A stretch of 5,703 bases of DNA from JBFJWU01 sp041623475 [NCBI: bacterium] (GTDB lineage: Bacteria; J088), in the NCBI GenBank assembly GCA_041623475.1, contig JBFJWU010000234.1, forward strand, positions 1-5,703. The letters are read 5' to 3'. Below are positions 1 through 5,703 of the stretch, in pieces; within the stretch, counting starts at the first letter, position 1; each line of letters opens with the position of its first letter. A program made the translations under genes and the position numbers. A model generated the notes under the pieces. That model was not told where the DNA came from and did no database searches. It saw only the letters and a list, made by a program, of their open reading frames with translations.

Positions 1-1065
1 GAGACCATTTTCAGCCGCGAACTTTATCGCCTGGTCATGGGAGACCGCAAAGTGTCATCGGTTAAAGGCGTCGTCCCCATACCGACGTGGCTGAGATTGA
101 TTGTGTTGATCCTGACAACCGCCATCTGGCCGACGATGTTTATCGTCATCCTCGTTCAAATGGGCGATGTGACAACAGAAATCCTGCTTTTTCTTGCCGG
201 GATCACATTTGTCAATGCGATCTGGCAGGGGTCGCAGATCCTGACATCGATTTCGCTGCCAATCGGTCGTATCGCCGGCCAGTTTGAACGATTCCAGGCC
301 GGACAACTGGCTGACGAACCCATCGACATCTATCGCGCCGATGCCCTGGGTCGGTTTTCCGAAATGTTTTCGGACCTGTTGGGAACAATCAAGGACCGTG
401 ATTTCATTCGTACGACATTCAGCCGCTACGTCAGCCAGCAGGTTGTTGACGAGATCCTCAACGGCCGGCTGGAACTGGGGGGCACCCGGATGGATGCGAC
501 GGTCCTGTTTGCTGACATTCGCGGATTCACAGCGATGTCCGAATCAATGCCGCCAGAGGAGGTCGTCGAATTCCTGAACGATTATCTGGAAGATATGGTG
601 CAGGCGATTACCTCCTATGACGGCCTGCCCGACAAATTCATCGGCGACGGGATTATGGCCGTCTGGGGTGTACCAGTTGCCGTGGACAGGCACCCGCAAT
701 TAGCGGTCCGTGCGGCGCTCGAGATGCTGCTGCGCCTGCGCGAGGTCAATCGGCGGCGCACCGAAAACGGCAGTGACGAAATTCGGATCGGCATCGGGCT
801 GCACACGGGGGAATTAATTGCCGGCAACATCGGATCGCGAAAGAAGATGGAATTCACCGTCATTGGCGATACCGTGAATACCTGCAGCCGGATCGAAGGG
901 ATGAGCAAAGAACTGGGGTCAGAATTAACGATCTCGGACACGGTTTACGATCGACTGCCCACGGGTCTCCAGTCCATGTTCCGCGCGGCTGGTGCCGTTC
1001 AGCTTCGCGGCAAGAGCGATGAACTGCAGCTTTACGTGCTGGAGTCCCTGCCTGGTCCTGCCTGA
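1..1065 (+). CDS. Membrane-bound class III adenylate cyclase with HAMP domain (5' partial)
   Basis: Makes cAMP from ATP, with the catalytic domain in the cytoplasm. Counting from the first codon in the window (354 residues): two hydrophobic helices at about 31-53 and 58-78, a HAMP-like linker at about 84-133, then the cyclase domain from about 160 to 345. The two metal-binding aspartates are D172 (FADIRGFT) and D216 (FIGDGIMAVWG). The substrate-selecting pair is K282 and T286 in KMEFTVIGD, and the transition-state residues are N293 and R297 (NTCSR). Lys plus Thr (in place of Asp) is the class IIIb pattern and predicts ATP rather than GTP. The frame is open to base 1. An ATG at 37 exists but has no purine-rich ribosome site, and the preceding residues resemble the cytoplasmic loop of six-helix HAMP cyclases, so I infer that four helices and the true start lie upstream. 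The ligand or signal is unknown. Confidence 0.93.
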   Translation, partial: ETIFSRELYRLVMGDRKVSSVKGVVPIPTWLRLIVLILTTAIWPTMFIVILVQMGDVTTEILLFLAGITFVNAIWQGSQILTSISLPIGRIAGQFERFQAGQLADEPIDIYRADALGRFSEMFSDLLGTIKDRDFIRTTFSRYVSQQVVDEILNGRLELGGTRMDATVLFADIRGFTAMSESMPPEEVVEFLNDYLEDMVQAITSYDGLPDKFIGDGIMAVWGVPVAVDRHPQLAVRAALEMLLRLREVNRRRTENGSDEIRIGIGLHTGELIAGNIGSRKKMEFTVIGDTVNTCSRIEGMSKELGSELTISDTVYDRLPTGLQSMFRAAGAVQLRGKSDELQLYVLESLPGPA

Positions 1066-1118
1066 GGATACGGTCACGCAGATTGCCACGGCAATGTCCG
1101 CCGGGGTACGCTGAGCCA

Positions 1119-1913
1119 ATGAATGCCGATCAGGAACAACGCATCCGGCAGTGGTCAAAATACCTTCGCGACTCGGGGATGCAGCTGTACCGTGTTGTTG
1201 GTGGCGCCGCGAAACTGGATAGAGATCGACCGGTGACGGATCCCCGGCCACCCGCCGAGGCAACACCGATCAACATCAGCGCGCCGCCCCCGGCGCAGTC
1301 CAACGACACGGTCGAATCATTAAACACCGACGACATTGCGACCCGTGCGGCTGAATCCCTTGACGATATTCGCGCCGAAATGGGTGATTGCCAGCGCTGT
1401 CTGCTGGGCCGGACGCGAACAAAGCTGGTCTTTGGTGAGGGCAACTCCCGGGCGACTTTGATGTTCGTTGGCGAAGGGCCGGGGGCTGACGAAGACCAGA
1501 CAGGCCGGCCGTTCGTTGGCAAGGCCGGTCAACTGCTGGACAAGATGATTGGCGCCATGGGCCTGCTCCGCACGGATGTCTATATTGCCAATATCGTCAA
1601 GTCGCGGCCCCCGGGCAACCGCGATCCCCAGCCAGACGAGGTCGCCGCGTGCCTGCCATTCCTGCTGCGCCAGATCCAGGCGATTCAACCGCAGGTAATT
1701 GTCACGCTGGGAAAACCGGCGGCGCGGCACCTGCTGGGGCTTGAAGGCGCTATTTCAAAGTACAGGGGGACATGGCAATCGCTGGACGGAATCGCGGTCA
1801 TGCCGACCTGGCACCCGGCGTACCTGCTGCGAAACCCGGCGGCCAAGGCGGATGCCTGGGCCGATTTGCAGCAAGTTATGCATAAGCTGGGCCTGAAGCC
1901 ACCGAGCCAATAA
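1119..1913 (+). CDS. Family 4 uracil-DNA glycosylase
   Basis: Removes uracil from DNA arising from cytosine deamination or dUMP misincorporation, starting base excision repair. The 264 residues comprise a Pro/Ala-rich, probably disordered N-terminal extension (to about residue 75) and the glycosylase domain. Visible motifs: CQRC at 91-94 (first two Fe-S ligands), [17 protein letters not shown] at 118-134 (motif 1, the family 4 form with Glu119), RPPGNR at 163-168, C178, and HPAYLLRNP from H232 (motif 2). Family 4 enzymes normally bind a 4Fe-4S cluster through four cysteines; the third position, usually in KCRPPGNR, is Ser162 here. I chose the ATG at 1119, which has a nearby GAG. An in-frame TTG at 1083 would add 12 residues but has poor ribosome-site spacing and sits inside a small inverted repeat. 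The gene lies 53 bases after the cyclase gene; any functional link is unclear. Confidence 0.92.
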   Translation: MNADQEQRIRQWSKYLRDSGMQLYRVVGGAAKLDRDRPVTDPRPPAEATPINISAPPPAQSNDTVESLNTDDIATRAAESLDDIRAEMGDCQRCLLGRTRTKLVFGEGNSRATLMFVGEGPGADEDQTGRPFVGKAGQLLDKMIGAMGLLRTDVYIANIVKSRPPGNRDPQPDEVAACLPFLLRQIQAIQPQVIVTLGKPAARHLLGLEGAISKYRGTWQSLDGIAVMPTWHPAYLLRNPAAKADAWADLQQVMHKLGLKPPSQ

Positions 1914-1961
1914 TCCATGTTCGGGTGGCACTGCGGGGCCGCGAGGAATATCCTGAAGCCA

Positions 1962-3326
1962 ATGATCCAATCGTGCCAGAAAATTTTTGCCGCCCGCGCC
2001 GCATTACTGTTCGTAGTCCTGTCGACTGCGCTGGGATATGCCGCGGCACCGGAACCGGCCGAATCCGGCCACCACATCATCAAACTGAACATTGATGGCA
2101 CCATTAACCCCGCCGTCGATGACTACCTGGCCCAGGGGCTGGAGTACGCACGTCAGAAGAACGCTGCTGCGGTCCTCATCCAGATCAACACGCCGGGCGG
2201 TCTGCTGGAGTCGACTCGCTCGATTGTCCAGAAAATGTTGAACGCTGATATTCCGATCATTGTCTGGGTCGCCCCCCCCGGGGCCCGTGCGGCCAGTGCG
2301 GGTATGTTTATTACGATGGCCGGGCATCTGGCATTCATGGCGCCAGGTACAAATATTGGTGCCGCCACGCCAATATCCAGCGGCGGCAAGGACGTCCAGC
2401 AGGAAGGTGGCGAAGATCTCGCCCGAAAAATTATGCAGGACACACGGGCCTTTGCACGGTCGATCGCCGAAGTCCGCGATCGCCCTGTTGAATGGATGGA
2501 GGATGCGGTCACCCGCGCGACCAGCATCACCAGTGACGAAGCACTTGAAAAACGGGCGATCGACGGTGTTGCCTCAACCGAAGACGAGCTGCTGGCGGCC
2601 GCCGATGGCCGATCTGTCAAGGTCAATGGAAATGCCGTCACAGTAACAACGGCCGGGGCAACTGTGGAGCCGGTGGGGATGCGCCCTGGACAGCAGTTGA
2701 TGCATTACCTGGCCCATCCCAATATCGCATATTTGCTGATGCTTCTGGGCATGTTGGGAATCTATTTCGAATTGAGCCAGCCAGGCGGATTTATCGCCGG
2801 CGTCCTAGGGACCATCGCCCTGTTGCTGGCATTTATCAGTATGCAGGTGCTTCCATTCCGAACCGGCGGCCTTCTGTTAATCCTGTTATCGATTGTGATG
2901 TTCGTTGCCGAGGTTTTCGTACCCAGCCTGGGAATCCTGGCTGCAGGGGGGTTTGTCAGCTTTGTTGTCGGCAGCCTGATCCTGTTCAATACGCCGGAAA
3001 TGGACCTTCAACTGGATCCGATGCTGATCGCGGGCGCGACCGCTGCCTTTGGCACAACGGCACTGGCCATTGGCTATCTGGTCGTCCGATCCCAGGGTCA
3101 TCCGCAATTGACCGGGACTGAAACCATGATCGGCGCCACCGCCAGGTCGTTGACCGTGCTGGACCCGGACGGTAAAGTGTTTATCCGTGGCGAGATCTGG
3201 AATGCTCGCGCCCTGGACAACCAGCCCATCGACAAGGATGTCGACGTCACAATCGTAGAAATGAACGGCTTGAACCTGACCGTCCAGGCTGCTGCACAAA
3301 CCCAACCGCCAGAAAGCGAGGCCTGA
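1962..3326 (+). CDS. nfeD: NfeD family membrane serine protease (long, ClpP-class form)
   Basis: Membrane protease that in archaeal homologues cleaves the C-terminal hydrophobic tail of its partner stomatin/slipin. Counting from the ATG at 1962 (454 residues): signal peptide 1-29 (Arg12, then a hydrophobic run ending GYAAA); ClpP/SppA-like domain at about 36-235 with INTPGG at 75-80, catalytic Ser112 in AASAG and the probable general base Lys156; five hydrophobic helices at about 253-270, 277-296, 302-320, 323-342 and 354-375; and a C-terminal NfeD OB-fold at about 385-441 ([28 protein letters not shown]). The full architecture is present. An alternative ATG at 1917, three bases past the previous stop, would add 15 residues. 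I prefer 1962 because it gives a normal signal peptide, although its best purine stretch (GAGGAA at 1943) is distant. The stop codon overlaps the slipin start (TGATG), suggesting coupled translation. Confidence 0.94.
   Translation: MIQSCQKIFAARAALLFVVLSTALGYAAAPEPAESGHHIIKLNIDGTINPAVDDYLAQGLEYARQKNAAAVLIQINTPGGLLESTRSIVQKMLNADIPIIVWVAPPGARAASAGMFITMAGHLAFMAPGTNIGAATPISSGGKDVQQEGGEDLARKIMQDTRAFARSIAEVRDRPVEWMEDAVTRATSITSDEALEKRAIDGVASTEDELLAAADGRSVKVNGNAVTVTTAGATVEPVGMRPGQQLMHYLAHPNIAYLLMLLGMLGIYFELSQPGGFIAGVLGTIALLLAFISMQVLPFRTGGLLLILLSIVMFVAEVFVPSLGILAAGGFVSFVVGSLILFNTPEMDLQLDPMLIAGATAAFGTTALAIGYLVVRSQGHPQLTGTETMIGATARSLTVLDPDGKVFIRGEIWNARALDNQPIDKDVDVTIVEMNGLNLTVQAAAQTQPPESEA
2272..2279 (+). 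repeat. Run of eight cytosines inside nfeD
   Basis: An uninterrupted C8 tract followed directly by GGGG encodes the conserved Ala-Pro-Pro-Gly turn 16 bases before the catalytic serine codon (2295-2297). The frame is intact in this copy, since protein motifs on both sides match the family. Confidence 0.7.
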
Positions 3327-3328
3327 TG
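3318..3328 (+). promoter_or_regulatory. Ribosome site and one-base stop/start overlap at the nfeD-slipin junction
   Basis: GAGG at 3318-3321 precedes the slipin ATG by four bases, and the nfeD stop TGA (3324-3326) shares its last base with that ATG (3326-3328). This is a standard arrangement for translational coupling and keeps the protease and its presumed substrate in stoichiometric production. Confidence 0.6.
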
Positions 3329-4090
3329 CCCACTGGAATAATCGCCTTTGTAATCCTGATCCTGGGACTTCTTTTTTCAGCGATCCGGATCCTGCGAGAG
3401 TACGATCGTGGTGTCATCTTTCGCCTTGGACGTGCCCTGCCGACGCCCAAGGGGCCGGGCCTGATTTTCCTGATCCCGTTGATTGACAAGATCGAGCGCA
3501 TCGACCTGCGTGTAATTGCAATGGATGTTCCCAGCCAGGACGTCATTACCCGGGACAACGTGTCCGTCAAGGTCAACGCGGTGATCTATTTTCGGGTCGT
3601 CGATCCAATGAAATCCGTCCTCGAGGTCGAGGACTACCTGTATGCCACCAGTCAACTTGCCCAGACCACGCTGCGAAGCGTGTGCGGCGAAGCTGAACTG
3701 GATCAACTGCTGGCCGAGCGCGAAGAAGTCAACCAGAAAATCCAGACAATCCTCGACAAGCAAACCGATCCCTGGGGCGTCAAGGTATCGACAGTCGAAC
3801 TGAAGCATATTGACCTGCCGCAGGAGATGCAGCGGGCGATGGCCCGGCAGGCCGAAGCCGAACGTGAACGGCGCGCCAAGGTCATTGCAGCCGAAGGCGA
3901 GTTCCAGGCATCTGAACGCCTGGCAGAGGCCAGCGAAATCATGAGCCGCAGCCCGATGAGCCTTCAGCTGCGTTACCTGCAAACGCTCGTCGAGATTTCT
4001 GCGGAAAAGAATTCGACAACAATTTTCCCCGTCCCACTGGAACTGCTGGATGCCCTGATGCCCAGATTGAGGGGCGACAAAGACAAGTGA
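3326..4090 (+). CDS. Slipin (stomatin-like SPFH/band 7 membrane protein)
   Basis: Bacterial stomatin homologue that forms membrane-associated oligomers, thought to organise membrane microdomains and act with the NfeD encoded just upstream. The 254 residues show an N-terminal membrane helix at about 4-20; an SPFH domain at about 22-180 with slipin-typical stretches ([42 protein letters not shown] from residue 71, the TTLRS segment, and [16 protein letters not shown] at 150-165); a charged Ala/Glu/Arg coiled coil at about 166-207; and a C-terminal hydrophobic tail [15 protein letters not shown] at 231-245. That tail corresponds to the region cleaved by the NfeD protease in Pyrococcus. Length and domain order are normal for a slipin and rule out HflK/HflC or flotillin. 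Cys120 sits where most relatives have an aliphatic residue; I attach little weight to this. The gene overlaps nfeD by one base. Confidence 0.95.
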   Translation: MPTGIIAFVILILGLLFSAIRILREYDRGVIFRLGRALPTPKGPGLIFLIPLIDKIERIDLRVIAMDVPSQDVITRDNVSVKVNAVIYFRVVDPMKSVLEVEDYLYATSQLAQTTLRSVCGEAELDQLLAEREEVNQKIQTILDKQTDPWGVKVSTVELKHIDLPQEMQRAMARQAEAERERRAKVIAAEGEFQASERLAEASEIMSRSPMSLQLRYLQTLVEISAEKNSTTIFPVPLELLDALMPRLRGDKDK

Positions 4091-4110
4091 TCCGGGTTCG
4101 TCCAGGCGTT

Positions 4111-4121
4111 GGAGGGCAGGA
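4111..4121 (+). promoter_or_regulatory. Strong ribosome binding site for the 270-residue unknown protein
   Basis: GGAGGG at 4111-4116, followed by AGGA at 4118-4121, lies directly upstream of the ATG at 4122. It is the best Shine-Dalgarno match in the window and fixes the start of the following gene. The 31-base gap after the slipin stop holds nothing else recognisable. Confidence 0.6.
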
Positions 4122-4934
4122 ATGAGGCTGTTGTCAATCTTGATGATCGTCGGCGGTTCCGTAGTATTCGCCGGGTCACTGTTCCTGTCGCCGCCTCTGG
4201 AATGTCAGTTGCTCAAACTTACGGAAGAATCGGAGCTTTCGGCACCGCCGTCGCGGTGGTGCGATAAGCCGCGCGGCGAACTGGAAGATGTCCTGGCCAG
4301 CTTGGAAGAACACGAGGCGCAATTGGCCGCACGGATTGAAATCCTCGAAAACAAGTTTACCCAGGACATGGTCGAAATGGCTGAACGCTCCAGCCTGCGT
4401 CGTGACGAATCGATCATCCGCGAACCAAAGGAACTGAAAGACGCGCGCCTTAACCGACTGAATGCGATCGCCGAAATGAATGACATCCGCGCGGCTATGC
4501 GGGTCCAGGACCTGAAAGCCGGGCCGCTGGGTGCCGGGGTCGCGGCGATTGGACTGGTCCTGTTTGTTGTTTCGTTTCTTTTGGGGCGCCGAAATCCGGA
4601 CAAGGTCCCGTCTGAGTTTCGGAAATCTGTCGACATAGTTGAAGTCGAGAAATGGCTGCCACCCGTCAAGGCCGAAGCGCTGATGGGCTCGCTGGATGCA
4701 TCGGCCAGGGACGCGATTGGCGCGATGTGGGAGATTCGCCCACGAACGTGCGGGTATTGCAGTGCCCGATTGCCGTTCACTCCAGCGGGACGGGTGGAAC
4801 ACGTCCAGATCTATAAAGAAGCGCCGACCGATGTCGCCAAGCCAAAGAAGATCTCGCTGGGTGATGGATTCCGACCGATACCGGTCGAAAGGATCAAGTG
4901 CCCCGACTGCGGGCATGAAAACCGGCATCGCTGA
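4122..4934 (+). CDS. Unrecognised membrane hairpin protein with coiled coil and two CxxC pairs
   Basis: I do not recognise this 270-residue protein. Visible parts: a hydrophobic helix at about 4-23; a polar loop with two cysteines (C28, C47); a long charged helical, probably coiled-coil stretch at about 51-131 (a Glu-Pro at 101-102 may break it); a second membrane helix at about 134-155 followed by GRR; and a C-terminal domain of about 115 residues ending in two cysteine pairs, CGYC (210-213) and CPDC (260-263), plus H265. Positive charge after helix 2 suggests that the C-terminal domain is cytoplasmic and the coiled coil extracytoplasmic. The cysteine pairs look like a zinc-ribbon or zinc-knuckle fold, with an unusually long 46-residue spacing. 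C28 and C47 could form a disulfide outside the membrane. Its place between the slipin and DUF2065 genes suggests a role with the NfeD/slipin membrane system, which is inference from context only. The start is supported by a strong ribosome site. Confidence 0.85.
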   Translation: MRLLSILMIVGGSVVFAGSLFLSPPLECQLLKLTEESELSAPPSRWCDKPRGELEDVLASLEEHEAQLAARIEILENKFTQDMVEMAERSSLRRDESIIREPKELKDARLNRLNAIAEMNDIRAAMRVQDLKAGPLGAGVAAIGLVLFVVSFLLGRRNPDKVPSEFRKSVDIVEVEKWLPPVKAEALMGSLDASARDAIGAMWEIRPRTCGYCSARLPFTPAGRVEHVQIYKEAPTDVAKPKKISLGDGFRPIPVERIKCPDCGHENRHR

Positions 4935-4947
4935 TCCGGCCAAATCC

Positions 4948-4951
4948 GGAG
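4948..4951 (+). promoter_or_regulatory. Ribosome binding site of the DUF2065 gene
   Basis: GGAG seven bases before the ATG at 4959 supports this start for the small protein. The 24-base gap also contains a repeated ATCCGG, which I regard as incidental. Confidence 0.5.
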
Positions 4952-4958
4952 CCATCTG

Positions 4959-5177
4959 ATGCAAATCCCTGACTTCACCGATACGCTGCTTCTGGCCATC
5001 GGCCTGGCCGTTTTCCTTGAAGGCCTGCTATACACCATTTTTGCCGGCCGAATGTCCGAGGTCGCACAGATGCTTGCCGACCTGCCCAGGCATCAGATCC
5101 GGACGATTGGCATGGTTACGGCCGGCTGCGGCATCTGCTGGATGGCCATCGTACGTTATGTCTGGATGGCCCCTTGA
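4959..5177 (+). CDS. DUF2065 (YjeT-type) small inner-membrane protein
   Basis: A 72-residue protein of unknown biochemical function that matches the short DUF2065/YjeT family by length, layout and conserved positions. It has a first helix at about 8-29 containing the typical LEGLLY, a short amphipathic stretch with Met and Pro (RMSEVAQMLADLPRHQIR, 31-48) and a second helix at about 49-67 (IGMVTAGCGICWMAIVRYV). In E. coli yjeT follows hflC, and in many alphaproteobacteria a DUF2065 gene also follows hflK-hflC, which encode SPFH proteins that bind the FtsH protease. Here it accompanies a slipin and NfeD protease instead. This supports, without proving, a general role alongside SPFH-protease membrane complexes. 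Its stop codon overlaps the TTG start of the next gene by four bases. The family call is from memory of the pattern. Confidence 0.8.
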   Translation: MQIPDFTDTLLLAIGLAVFLEGLLYTIFAGRMSEVAQMLADLPRHQIRTIGMVTAGCGICWMAIVRYVWMAP

Positions 5178-5703
5178 CCTGGGTACGGTCACTTTTCGTG
5201 GTCGTGGTGCCGATACTGCTGGCCCCCGTAATTGCCAGCGCCCGCGGCCCGAAACTGGAAATTGGAATCCCGATGTCAGGTCAGGTCAAATCCGAGGCAA
5301 GCGTACAGTGGCGGGATGCCGGTGGTCGCCGTGGGCAGGGCACGTCCATATCATTGTCAGGCCTGACTGCGCCAATTCGGCTGCGGGGAACGGGCTCGGC
5401 AAGCAGCGGCGGACGCGCCTTTCCATTGCCGGCAGACATCGTCCGCCACGACGGCAAACTATATGCAATTGTCCAACTGGATATGGACCGGTATCTCCAG
5501 GGAGTCGTTCCATTTGAAATGTCGCCAGGCTGGCCGACCGAGGCCCTTAAGGCCCAGACTGTTGTCGCCAGGACATTTGCAGTTCGCCGCAGCCGCGTCC
5601 ACCGCAATGCTGGCCGCCCGTTTGACCTTGTTGCCGGCACGGTGGACCAGGAGTATCGCTGGCAACAGGCGCCGGGGCGATTGATCGAACAGGTCGTCAG
5701 CGA
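5174..5703 (+). CDS. Exported SpoIID/LytB-domain protein (3' partial)
   Basis: SpoIID-domain proteins act on peptidoglycan: B. subtilis SpoIID is a lytic transglycosylase, and LytB relatives enhance amidases. The frame stays open for 176 codons to the window edge. The TTG at 5174 gives a clean signal peptide (MTWVR, a hydrophobic run to about residue 21, ASARG cleavage region), and its TTGA overlap with the previous stop is typical of coupled genes. GGATGG at 5164-5169 may serve as ribosome site. The SpoIID core starts near residue 99: LDMDRYLQGVVPFEM at 102-116, where Glu115 matches the catalytic Glu of SpoIID; PTEALKAQTVVARTFAVR at 121-138; and GTVDQEYRW at 155-163. Residues 25-98 are a less conserved lead-in with beta-strand character. 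The protein is found in many non-sporulating Gram-negatives, so it does not imply sporulation. The remaining C-terminal domain lies beyond the window. Confidence 0.88.
   Translation, partial: MTWVRSLFVVVVPILLAPVIASARGPKLEIGIPMSGQVKSEASVQWRDAGGRRGQGTSISLSGLTAPIRLRGTGSASSGGRAFPLPADIVRHDGKLYAIVQLDMDRYLQGVVPFEMSPGWPTEALKAQTVVARTFAVRRSRVHRNAGRPFDLVAGTVDQEYRWQQAPGRLIEQVVS

Noticed and set aside
1082-1095. Perfect inverted repeat ATTGCC-AC-GGCAAT between the cyclase and glycosylase genes, considered as a terminator.
   Set aside because: The stem is only five to six base pairs with almost no loop, and no T-run follows, so it is unlikely to terminate transcription.
1083-1118. Upstream TTG start adding 12 residues to the uracil-DNA glycosylase.
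   Set aside because: The added residues carry no family motif and the nearest purine-rich site is about 14 bases away; the ATG at 1119 is simpler.
3377-3982. Minus-strand open frame of 201 codons opposite the slipin gene.
   Set aside because: The + strand encodes a full-length SPFH protein across this region; the antisense frame is a GC-driven shadow.
4933-4949. ATCCGG repeated twice between the unknown gene and the DUF2065 gene, considered as an operator.
   Set aside because: Two six-base copies in 17 bases of GC-rich sequence are expected by chance, and one includes the stop codon of the gene before.
4176-4964. Long minus-strand open frame of 262 codons opposite the unknown membrane protein.
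   Set aside because: It is rich in Arg, Gln and Phe with no recognisable domain, and the opposite strand has a strong ribosome site, membrane helices and CxxC pairs.
5017-5517. Plus-strand open frame of 166 codons spanning the DUF2065/SpoIID junction.
   Set aside because: Its product is Arg/Pro/Gly-rich without motifs, and it conflicts with two family-matching genes in other frames.

Overview
The window is a gene-dense, GC-rich stretch of bacterial chromosome. All seven genes lie on the + strand and most are separated by only a few bases, so it reads as one operon or a short series of coupled transcription units. There are no tRNAs, rRNAs, insertion sequences, CRISPR arrays or integration scars. 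Signal peptides, an NfeD/slipin pair and a SpoIID-domain exported protein suggest a free-living bacterium, probably Gram-negative. I cannot place the phylum from the sequence alone.

Positions 1-1065 hold the 3' part of a membrane-bound class III (IIIb-type) adenylate cyclase. Its reading frame is open to the window edge, so the N-terminal membrane segments probably lie upstream. Next is a family 4 uracil-DNA glycosylase (1119-1913) that lacks one of the four usual iron-sulfur cysteines.

Positions 1962-4090 carry the classic membrane pair: a long NfeD (signal peptide, ClpP-like Ser/Lys protease, five membrane helices, OB-fold) overlapping by one base with a slipin/stomatin-type SPFH protein. 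In archaeal homologues the NfeD protease cleaves the C-terminal hydrophobic tail of its slipin partner, and the catalytic residues and a matching tail are visible here.

Downstream are a 270-residue protein I do not recognise (helical hairpin membrane protein with a coiled-coil loop and two cytoplasmic CxxC pairs, 4122-4934), a 72-residue DUF2065/YjeT-type membrane protein (4959-5177), and the start of an exported SpoIID/LytB-domain protein (from a TTG at 5174, running off the right edge). DUF2065 genes are also found beside the SPFH pair hflK-hflC in proteobacteria, so its presence beside a slipin is a recurring association rather than chance. The likely theme from 1962 onward is membrane quality control or envelope maintenance. 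The unrecognised zinc-binding-like hairpin protein is the best candidate for an undescribed component. No promoter or convincing intrinsic terminator could be identified inside the window.
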